Assembly (NCBI GenBank): GCA_036262055.1
Contig: DATAJP010000003.1
Location: forward strand, 744,001 to 808,000
DNA: 64,000 bases
Direction of reading: 5' to 3'
From: Ignavibacteria bacterium
Lineage (GTDB): Bacteria; Bacteroidota; Ignavibacteria; Tepidaquicellales; Tepidaquicellaceae
This document shows, piece after piece, positions 52,412-59,953 of this stretch. The position numbers and the translations under genes are program-made. Numbering within the stretch: the first letter of the stretch is position 1; each line of letters opens with the position of its first letter. The notes under the pieces were generated by a model. That model was given only the letters and a program-made list of their open reading frames with translations, ran no database searches and was not told where the DNA came from.

Positions 52412-52501
52412 GGAGAGGTGGGTGAGTGGCTGAAACCAACGGTTTGCTAAACCGTCGTAGGGGGTAAACCCTTACCGAGAGTTCGAATCTCTCCCTCTCC
52501 G
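52412..52501 (+). tRNA. tRNA-Ser (anticodon GCU)
   Basis: A class II tRNA with acceptor GGAGAGG/CCTCTCC, anticodon stem ACGGT/ACCGT and loop TTGCTAA (anticodon GCT), a long variable arm (CGTAGGGGGTAAACCCTTACCG) and T arm AGAGTTCGAATCTCT. The discriminator is G. Confidence 0.95.
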
Positions 52502-52535
52502 CAACGTGAGATAGTGTTGAAAATACTTCCAAATT

Positions 52536-52566
52536 AAACCTTAAAGATGTCTTTAAGGTTTTTTTG
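52536..52566 (+). terminator. Rho-independent terminator after tRNA-Ser
   Basis: AAACCTTAAAG pairs with CTTTAAGGTTT around ATGT, followed by a T run. It lies 34 bases past the tRNA. Confidence 0.85.
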
Positions 52567-52590
52567 TTTATAAATAAATCAGCTCGTTGA

Positions 52591-54636
52591 TTGAGTAAAA
52601 CCAAAAATAATATCGTAAAAAAAGATTCTTATAAAGATTCTCCTGCCGAGCTTAGCAGTAAGCCGCTTAACGGAGAGCTTAGTGATGAATTCACTGAAAC
52701 GTCTAATGAAGAAGCTCTCAGGGAATTAATCGACAAGCAGAATGATGAGAATGCTGCGCTGAGGTATAATAATCCAATTTCGGCAATCAAAAATTCGCAA
52801 GAGATACTAAAGCAGTCGAAAGAAATTAATTATGTCAAAGGGCAGGCAAAAGCATATTTAAATATTGCTTCGGGAAATCTTGCGCTCGGTGATGCACAAA
52901 AAGCAATCGAGTATTCAAAGATTGCTCTTGATCATTATGCGAAGATAGACAACAAAGCAGGAATTGCATCTACTTACGGTTCATTGAGCAGCGCTTATTC
53001 AAGTCTGGGAGATTATGAGCTTGCGCTGAGGTATGCGTTTGAAGCGCTGAAATTTGCAAATGAAATCAGCAATGAACGGAATAAAGCATACCTATTAAAT
53101 AACATAGGCAACATTCACGAAGCAATCGGCGACTATGAGGAAGCACTGGATTACTATTTTCAAAGTCTGGAGCTAAAAGAAAAAATTAATGAAGAGCCAA
53201 GCACAACGTTCACGCTAATGAACATAGGACTTGTATATATTGAGCTTCAGGATTATGAAAAGGCACGTGAGTATTTAAATCAGGGATTGAGAACTTTAAG
53301 GAAACTGAAAAACCTTGATGGGATGGCAAACGTCATTAACAATCTAGGAATGATTGAAAGCCATACAGGTAATTACAAAAAAGCAGTCGACCTTTATTCC
53401 GAGGTGGTTGATATCAGAAGACAGCTTAAAGACAGAAAACACGAGGCAGGAGTGCTGATAAACCTTGCTTATAATCTTCATAAGACAGGCAAAGTAAAGG
53501 AAGCGATGAACGAGATTAATCACGCGATGAAAATTTTGAATGAGATTGAGATGCCTGAGTTTAAATCCACCGGATACAGCACTCTCGGTGATATTTACTT
53601 AGATGAGAAACAATATGAAGAAGCATATTATAATTACACAAAAGCGCTTGAAATTGCCAAGAAAATAAAAAACAAGAAGTTGATTTTCAGACTGCATAGC
53701 AGTCTTTCGGATTATTATGAAAGAAAAGGCGATTACAAAAAAGCCCTTGAAGAGATAAAAACTTCTGAAAAAATTCAAAAAGACCTGATAACTGAGAAGA
53801 CTCTGCTTAAGACAAAAAGCTTTAACATAAAATATGAAGTAAAAAAATTCCGGGAAGAAAAAGCAGCCGCAGAAAAAAAGAGCAAGGAGATTATGGAAGC
53901 TCTTAAAAAAGTCGAACACCTTAATAAAAAATTAATCGATTTAGACAAAGATAAAAACGAAATGATTGGCATTGTTGCGCATGACATGCGGAATCCTGTT
54001 TCAACGATTATTATGATAACCGATCAGCTTCTCGAAGATTTCAACGCCTTAAAAAAAGAGGAACTTGTATCCAGCATTGAGGACATTAAAGCAACTTCCG
54101 AAAAAATGCTTAACCTTCTGAAGAACATTTTAAACCTGAATTTAATCGAAGCTGGAAAAATTGAGTTAAAGCCGACTAAACTAAACCTTGTGAATTCCAT
54201 AAAAAAATCCGTTGATGCGTTTAAAAAACATGCCCAGCAAAAAAATATAAATCTAATTTTTAATACCAAAGAAAAATCAATAACAGCCAAGTATGATAAA
54301 GATGCATTCTCACAGATATTGGATAACCTTCTTTCCAACGCCATAAAGTTTACACCCAAAAATAAAAATGTTTTTGTGAATGTATCACGCAACGAAAAAA
54401 TTGCAAGAATTGAAATTATTGATGAAGGCGAAGGCATCAGGAAAGAGGAAATAAGTAAACTATTTCAGAAGTATTCACGCTTAAGCTCGACTCCGACAGG
54501 CGGAGAGACCTCGAACGGATTAGGACTTTCTATTGCAAAAAAATTTACAGAAGAAATGCACGGAAGATTATGGTGTGAAAGTGTGTACGGCAAAGGTGCA
54601 AAATTCGTCATCGAACTGCCCGTAATGACAGATTAA
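52591..54636 (+). CDS. Cytoplasmic TPR histidine kinase
   Basis: A 681-residue soluble sensor kinase. At least eight TPR units fill about 80-400 (for example SLGDYELALRYAFEAL, AIGDYEEALDYYFQSL, HTGNYKKAVDLYSEVV). A coiled coil (about 400-455) leads to HisKA with phospho-accepting His464 in IVAHDMRNPVST, then a HATPase_c domain (DNLLSNAIKFTPKNK; DEGEGIRKEE; SNGLGLSIAKK). There is no signal peptide, membrane helix or receiver domain. TPRs probably bind a peptide or protein signal. No response regulator is adjacent. TTG start. Confidence 0.87.
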   Translation: MSKTKNNIVKKDSYKDSPAELSSKPLNGELSDEFTETSNEEALRELIDKQNDENAALRYNNPISAIKNSQEILKQSKEINYVKGQAKAYLNIASGNLALGDAQKAIEYSKIALDHYAKIDNKAGIASTYGSLSSAYSSLGDYELALRYAFEALKFANEISNERNKAYLLNNIGNIHEAIGDYEEALDYYFQSLELKEKINEEPSTTFTLMNIGLVYIELQDYEKAREYLNQGLRTLRKLKNLDGMANVINNLGMIESHTGNYKKAVDLYSEVVDIRRQLKDRKHEAGVLINLAYNLHKTGKVKEAMNEINHAMKILNEIEMPEFKSTGYSTLGDIYLDEKQYEEAYYNYTKALEIAKKIKNKKLIFRLHSSLSDYYERKGDYKKALEEIKTSEKIQKDLITEKTLLKTKSFNIKYEVKKFREEKAAAEKKSKEIMEALKKVEHLNKKLIDLDKDKNEMIGIVAHDMRNPVSTIIMITDQLLEDFNALKKEELVSSIEDIKATSEKMLNLLKNILNLNLIEAGKIELKPTKLNLVNSIKKSVDAFKKHAQQKNINLIFNTKEKSITAKYDKDAFSQILDNLLSNAIKFTPKNKNVFVNVSRNEKIARIEIIDEGEGIRKEEISKLFQKYSRLSSTPTGGETSNGLGLSIAKKFTEEMHGRLWCESVYGKGAKFVIELPVMTD

Positions 54637-54663
54637 AAATTTAATAATATTTTTTTGTATAAA

Positions 54664-54697
54664 AAAAGACCGTATAGCTTCCGCCATACGGTCTTTT
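54664..54697 (+). terminator. Bidirectional terminator between convergent genes
   Basis: AAAAGACCGTAT pairs with ATACGGTCTTTT around a short GC-rich loop, with T or A runs on both sides. It serves the kinase gene and the convergent T9SS gene ending at 54720. Confidence 0.88.
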
Positions 54698-54719
54698 AAT
54701 TTAGGATAAATAAAATATT

Positions 54720-56513
54720 TTATTTTACCAAAAGCATTTTCTTTACGTCAGAGAAATTATTTGCGGTTAGCTTATAGAAATAAACCCCTGATGATAATGA
54801 AGACGCATTGAAATCAACTGTATACGAGCCGGCATTTAATTCAGAGTTAATCAGAGTCGCAACTTCTCTTCCGAGAGCGTCATAAACAACAAGACTTGCA
54901 AATCCTTTTACAGGCAAACTAAATTTAATATTTGTTACCGGGTTAAAAGGATTCGGATAATTCTGAGAAAGAGTATATTGCTCAACGATTCCGTTATTCG
55001 GATTTATGCCGGTTGGAGTAATGTTTGAACCATCATACCAGACACTTGATGAAAACCCTGCAAAAGTAACTCCGCCACCGAATCCGCCACCACTTCTGAA
55101 ACCTGCTACATCAGGAGAAATTATTGTTGAACCGTCATTAGTTTGATTTACAATAGTTCTGCCTGCAAATCCTGATGTAATATCTGTTGTGGAAGTATAA
55201 ATAACCGTGTCATATAAAACATCCTGAGACACGAAGCTCACTCGATATGCTCCTTGTCTTTCCTGACAATCAATTCTCGGTCTGCTTTCATTATTAGGAT
55301 TGGCAGATATATCAGCGGTGTTCCCCCACCAGCTGCTTAATCCCGGTACCCAATAATTATATCTTGCATTTCCGTTTGCAGCACCGAAATCTTCTCTGAA
55401 GACAATTGCCATTCCGTTATTTTGTCTGTTGACTGCTAATTCGCATTCCAATTCCGGTTGGGCACTTGCATTGATGTTAAATTGTGTCCAAGCCGGCGAG
55501 TTTCCGAGAATACCGAGCCATACTCTCATAAGCCTTAAATTAGGATTTGCGGGAGTAACATCGTTTGTCATTATGACATAAATGGAATCAGCCGTAGGAT
55601 AAGAATTATATTCTATATCAATACTAAAATCATTAAAAGTATTTCTAACCGTATCAATTCTCCATGTCCAACCCCAGTCCGTAGAGAATGAACAAAGAAG
55701 CTGGTTTCCTGCGCCAGTTCCGGAGTTTACTCTCTGGTATGCCGTGTACCAATATGTTAGTCCTGCGCTGTACAAAAATCCGTCTGATGTGATTGAAGGA
55801 TTTGCATATCCTGAACCTGCAGGCGTTGCATAAATGCTCGCTGCACGAAATCCTGTACCCTCTGTTGTCATACTTATCCAGAAAAGTTGTCCGTCATTTT
55901 CACTTCCGATAGTATTTACAGCACAGGAAATTCCGATTCTAAATGCATTCGCAGAATCTGTTATGAACATATCAAAAGAATGAAATTGCAAAGGGGCGGC
56001 AATGATGACAGTCTGAAAATTTGTCCATATGGTTCCATCATTTGTGGATTTATAAAGCTTTATCGAGTCTCTCGTGCTTACAATAAAAGCTGCATATTTA
56101 TTTCCGAGGGAATCTACTTCCAGGTCAAGAGTTTTATTATTTCTTGCATTACCCGTAAAGACATTCCTCGGGTAAAGCCTTACATCGCCCGGACCCCAAT
56201 CCCCTTCTATGAAAGGAGCTTTCATATTTCCTTCAGGATACTGTGCTCTTATTTGAAATGCATCCTGCGAATAATGAAATTTTTCAGGAAATTGGCTTTT
56301 TAACTGCTCACTTAGTTGTTTATATTGCTCAAAGTTACCTGCTTTCTTTGCATTGGCAATTTGCGCTAATAAATTTGCATAAGGAGAGTTATCCGTTTGA
56401 ACGGTTTGTTCCGGATTTGCCTCTCTGTAAACTTCGTCATGGGACTGAGCATTGATATTGGCAACAAAAAACATCAATGAAATAAATATAATTATGGAGT
56501 AGAACGGTTTCAT
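54720..56513 (-). CDS. T9SS-exported sialidase/BNR-like protein
   Basis: A 597-residue protein with a signal peptide (about 1-22), a short charged helix region (about 40-75), and a beta-rich body with BNR-like turns (KSTNDGTIWT, STDWGWTWR) as in sialidase-type propellers. The tail begins LSQNYPNPFNPVTNIKFSLP and ends KKMLLVK, a T9SS type A domain. The sialidase Asp-box pattern is partial, so an enzymatic role cannot be claimed. AAGGAGA lies just upstream of the ATG. Confidence 0.8.
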   Translation of the reverse strand: MKPFYSIIIFISLMFFVANINAQSHDEVYREANPEQTVQTDNSPYANLLAQIANAKKAGNFEQYKQLSEQLKSQFPEKFHYSQDAFQIRAQYPEGNMKAPFIEGDWGPGDVRLYPRNVFTGNARNNKTLDLEVDSLGNKYAAFIVSTRDSIKLYKSTNDGTIWTNFQTVIIAAPLQFHSFDMFITDSANAFRIGISCAVNTIGSENDGQLFWISMTTEGTGFRAASIYATPAGSGYANPSITSDGFLYSAGLTYWYTAYQRVNSGTGAGNQLLCSFSTDWGWTWRIDTVRNTFNDFSIDIEYNSYPTADSIYVIMTNDVTPANPNLRLMRVWLGILGNSPAWTQFNINASAQPELECELAVNRQNNGMAIVFREDFGAANGNARYNYWVPGLSSWWGNTADISANPNNESRPRIDCQERQGAYRVSFVSQDVLYDTVIYTSTTDITSGFAGRTIVNQTNDGSTIISPDVAGFRSGGGFGGGVTFAGFSSSVWYDGSNITPTGINPNNGIVEQYTLSQNYPNPFNPVTNIKFSLPVKGFASLVVYDALGREVATLINSELNAGSYTVDFNASSLSSGVYFYKLTANNFSDVKKMLLVK

Positions 56514-56614
56514 TATATTTCTCCTTTTAATTTTAACAGATTAAATTTAAATGAAAAAAATAAGAATAAAAAGGTAAGTGGGCATTGAAAAAATTGACAA
56601 ATAATGCAGATTAA

Positions 56615-57502
56615 CTAATTATAATTAAAAATGTCTTTGAATTTTCCTGAATTAATTAATTCTTTAAAATAAGCGGCAAAGTCAGGGGAAATCTGAAACG
56701 GCTGGGTTCTGAAAAGGTCTTCACAAACTTCCTCCGATAAATTAATAAACTCATTAAGTTTTTTTCCAACTTCTTTTTCAATCGTGTTATAATAATTTAC
56801 ATTAAATCTCAAACTTTGCGGATTGACATATCCCACATCAAGCAATTCTTTTGTTTTCTTCTCGCATCTGCAGGGATTATTTTTATTTACAAGCCCGCAT
56901 TTATTATTCATAAAGCTATACATATCTTTTCTTGCACGTGAGAGTTTCTGACGAAAATTATCACGGCTTATGTTCATAATCTCAGCTCCGGTTTTGTCGG
57001 TAACACCAAACATTGCACCAAGAACATATACCATTCTTTGTTCCCTATCGAGGCAAAGCAGCATTCCGAACATACAGCTGTATTTAACTTCTTCAACAAT
57101 TATTTTCATATCCACCGAGTAATTGCTATTATCGGGCAATTCATAATCAGGTGTTTCATCAATCAGATTTCCGTAAATCGAGAAAGAATTCGCATGCATT
57201 TTTTCACCGGAAGTTTTTTTGAAATTCAGGATATGGTTTACTGCAATTCTATAAATCCATGTTCTCAATTTACTTTTAGCTTCGAAACGGGAGAGGTTCG
57301 TAATTACTTTAATGAGGACTTCCTGAGTAATATCTTTTGCTTCCTCGGGATTGAAAACCATCCGTAATGCAATGTTGTAAATGTAATTCTGATTGTCTTT
57401 TATAATTTGTTCAAGCGCTTTTTTATCACCGTTTTTTGCTAATTCGATGGTTTCAAGGTCATTTTCATCAAATTTATAGTTTTCCGACAATGGGTTTTTC
57501 AT
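56615..57502 (-). CDS. Sigma-70 family factor with cysteine-bearing C-terminal extension
   Basis: A 295-residue protein. Regions 2 (NPEEAKDITQEVLIKVITNLSRFEAKSKLRTW, about 51-82) and 4 (TGAEIMNISRDNFRQKLSRARKD, about 171-193) are clear. About 100 extra residues follow, beginning KCGLVNKNNPCRC (Cys202, Cys211, Cys213), a possible metal or redox site. I know similar NPCRC tails in other Bacteroidetes and Firmicutes sigma factors. No anti-sigma gene is beside it; the tail may do that job. A TATAAT-like hexamer lies upstream of the start. Confidence 0.8.
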   Translation of the reverse strand: MKNPLSENYKFDENDLETIELAKNGDKKALEQIIKDNQNYIYNIALRMVFNPEEAKDITQEVLIKVITNLSRFEAKSKLRTWIYRIAVNHILNFKKTSGEKMHANSFSIYGNLIDETPDYELPDNSNYSVDMKIIVEEVKYSCMFGMLLCLDREQRMVYVLGAMFGVTDKTGAEIMNISRDNFRQKLSRARKDMYSFMNNKCGLVNKNNPCRCEKKTKELLDVGYVNPQSLRFNVNYYNTIEKEVGKKLNEFINLSEEVCEDLFRTQPFQISPDFAAYFKELINSGKFKDIFNYN

Positions 57503-57560
57503 ATATAATAATTTATTATATACATTAGACAGTTGAAATGCACAAGTGTGACAAAATAAA

Positions 57561-57593
57561 AAAGACCGTTCCGCAAGTTGCAGAACGGTCTTT
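57561..57593 (-). terminator. Terminator downstream of the T9SS gene at 57615
   Basis: AAAGACCGTTC pairs with GAACGGTCTTT. On the minus strand the hairpin is followed by a long T-rich run. Confidence 0.85.
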
Positions 57594-57614
57594 CCGTATG
57601 AAGAATAAAAAAAA

Positions 57615-59762
57615 TTATTTAATCAGCATCATTTTTTTTGTCATTTGATATTGCTGTCCGTTGTTTCCGTTTGCAAAGAGTCTATAGAAATATACTCCGC
57701 TTGCAAAACTGGAAGCATTGAAAGAAACTGTGTAATAGCCTGCTGTCTGAATTTCGTTCACAAGCTGCGCAACTTCTCTTCCTGTAATGTCATAAATTTT
57801 TAACATGATTTTTCCGTCAAGCGGTAAATCATAATTTATTTTTGTTACAGGATTAAACGGATTCGGATAATTCTGTGATAAATCGAATTTATTCGGAATA
57901 CCGACATTTATTTCAGATGATAAATTATAATACTCAAAGTTGCCATTGTAATCTATTTGTTTGAGTCTGTAATTATATTTACCTGTATTCAATCCTCTGT
58001 CAGTAAATGAATATGATTTTGTTTCATGTGTGGTACCGCTTCCGGTTACAAATCCGGCTTTCGTCCATTGACCGTCACTTGTTTTTCTTTCAATATCAAA
58101 ACCTGAATTATTTATTTCTTCAGCTGTTGACCAATTCAGATTAACGTCTCGTTGAGATACTGAAGCTGTGAATGAAGAAAGCTCAACAGGAAGAACGCCT
58201 CCATTATTTTCAATCCATTCTGCAATTTTCTGGAATACATTAATAGGTGCTTCAACAACATCAGTGCTTGGTCTGAATGCCCAATACTGATTTGTTCCAT
58301 AAAACATATTATATGTTGAACCGGCATAATATACAGCGTTAGCAGTATCATTAGTTGTCAGCGTAGCAGGAACGAATGCTGCTGAACCTCCGTTAACTGC
58401 CATTACGAAGTCAGGATAGCTACCCGTAACATAATTATTATTTAAACCTGAAAAATCATTAACTCCATTAAATGTGCTGTCAGCCGCTGCAATTGTAGAT
58501 AGCCAGTTATCGCCCCAATACATTGATCTCAGATATTGACGGTAGAAGACAGTATCTGCTGCAGGAGCTGATGCATTTCTTCTCGGGTCATTATAATATC
58601 CTAAATCATTGGAGAAAATCATAAAGGTTTTTTTAACGCCTGAACCGGATAAAGGCAATGGAGCATTATCCAGGAATGATTTCATTGAATCTCTTAATGC
58701 AGGACTCCAGTTTGCACTATTACCAAGCAATACAATAAGTGTTTGCCAGCTGCTGAAAGATACATTCGGGAAAGTTGTAAGAACATCATACTTTCCTGCA
58801 TAACCAGATTGGTTCATGTGTGACATTAATGAATCAGCACTTTGCTGGTCAGCATTAAGTATTAGAACATCTTTAGGATTGCTTACTGTGAATGATGTCT
58901 TTAATGTATCATTGCTTCTATCCTGGTCAGTTACCAAACTTGTATAGATTGTTACGTTATATGTTCCTGCAACATTCGGAGTAAAGTTATCCGGGAAAGA
59001 AATGCTTTTTGAAGTTCCGGCTGCTAAAGTATCTGATGTTGTAGTAGTTAAGTTTGCAGGACCTGTTATCTGATAAGTAATGTTAAACGGAACTATTTGA
59101 GAAAGAGTACCGAAATTTCTTATCGTTGCATTGGGAGTAATCTGTGTATTTGATGTGAACAATGTGCCCGTAGGAGCATTATTGGCTGTAACACCGACAT
59201 CATTTAAAACCGGTTCACCTACTGTTACATCGTCAATAAAAATTCCATTTCCGTCATAATTCTGATGTCTGAAACCAATCCAGCAAGTCTGTCCGGAATA
59301 ACCACCGATATAGACTGTGAACTTATTCCAAGTGCCTGATGTGATTTCGTTTGTGTTAAATTCAACAAGAACAGTTGAAAAACTAGTATAGACAGAGTCT
59401 GTATTTGAAATAAATACAAACATAGAATCGGGCGGGTAATTACTTGAATATTGTCTTCTGGCATAAAATGTAAGTGAATCCGTTACGCCGGGAACAAATC
59501 TTTTTGAAATGAGCCAGTCCATGGAAGGTTCAGATGCATCATAATTACTGAATGCACTTGCAACACCTGTTCTTTTCTGGGCAGTGCTTCTCACCCATTC
59601 AACACTGCCGGAAATGTTAGCTCTAGTCCAACCAGCTGGAGGAAAGGTCGTATCTTCAAACCCTTCATTCAACTTGTATTGAGCTTCAGATGTAGGTGCG
59701 GAAATTAAAAAAATTGAAAAAATAAATAAAAGAATAGTAAACGTTTTTCGTTTCATTTTCAT
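57615..59762 (-). CDS. T9SS-exported choice-of-anchor/adhesin-like protein
   Basis: A 715-residue protein. A signal peptide (about 1-27) is followed by a choice-of-anchor J-like domain (EGFEDTTFPPAGW..WIGFRHQNYDGNGIFIDDVTVG, about 34-180), a CARDB/immunoglobulin-like domain (DVGVTANNAPTGTLFTSN..., about 185-290), an alpha/beta region with LNADQQSADSLMSHM, and a fibronectin-like strand region. The tail opens LSQNYPNPFNPVTKINYDLP and ends KKMMLIK. It is likely a surface or secreted adhesin or hydrolase accessory. AAGGGGATG precedes the start. Confidence 0.8.
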   Translation of the reverse strand: MKMKRKTFTILLFIFSIFLISAPTSEAQYKLNEGFEDTTFPPAGWTRANISGSVEWVRSTAQKRTGVASAFSNYDASEPSMDWLISKRFVPGVTDSLTFYARRQYSSNYPPDSMFVFISNTDSVYTSFSTVLVEFNTNEITSGTWNKFTVYIGGYSGQTCWIGFRHQNYDGNGIFIDDVTVGEPVLNDVGVTANNAPTGTLFTSNTQITPNATIRNFGTLSQIVPFNITYQITGPANLTTTTSDTLAAGTSKSISFPDNFTPNVAGTYNVTIYTSLVTDQDRSNDTLKTSFTVSNPKDVLILNADQQSADSLMSHMNQSGYAGKYDVLTTFPNVSFSSWQTLIVLLGNSANWSPALRDSMKSFLDNAPLPLSGSGVKKTFMIFSNDLGYYNDPRRNASAPAADTVFYRQYLRSMYWGDNWLSTIAAADSTFNGVNDFSGLNNNYVTGSYPDFVMAVNGGSAAFVPATLTTNDTANAVYYAGSTYNMFYGTNQYWAFRPSTDVVEAPINVFQKIAEWIENNGGVLPVELSSFTASVSQRDVNLNWSTAEEINNSGFDIERKTSDGQWTKAGFVTGSGTTHETKSYSFTDRGLNTGKYNYRLKQIDYNGNFEYYNLSSEINVGIPNKFDLSQNYPNPFNPVTKINYDLPLDGKIMLKIYDITGREVAQLVNEIQTAGYYTVSFNASSFASGVYFYRLFANGNNGQQYQMTKKMMLIK

Positions 59763-59817
59763 CCCCTTAAAATGATTTTTAATTAATAAATAAGATTTTC
59801 TACCTTGAACAGGTATA

Positions 59818-59857
59818 TTACTAAACTTAAAAAAAATCCTAACAAAATCCTAACAAA
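59818..59857 (-). promoter_or_regulatory. Paired 11-bp direct-repeat element upstream of the 57615 gene
   Basis: On the minus strand two perfect copies of TTTGTTAGGAT lie head to tail (plus coordinates 59836-59857). The gene-proximal copy supplies a -35-like TTGTTA; 16 bases on is TAGTAA. The same layout precedes the gene at 59954-62905. Confidence 0.65.
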
Positions 59858-59895
59858 AATGGTGATTTTTAATTTTATTGGTTAGGAATTTTAAC

Positions 59896-59923
59896 AAAAA
59901 AGGGGCTTTTAAGCCCCCTTTTT
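59896..59923 (-). terminator. Terminator downstream of the T9SS gene at 59954
   Basis: GGGGCTT and AAGCCCC form a compact stem flanked by A and T runs. On the minus strand it ends in CCCCTTTTTTG. Confidence 0.8.
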
Positions 59924-59953
59924 AAGGAAAACAAAAAATATTAAAATATATTT

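Noticed and set aside
52368-52604. A 78-codon minus-strand open frame with ERERFELSVRVYPLRRFSKP
   Set aside because: It is the antisense of tRNA-Ser and its flanks, another typical tRNA artefact.
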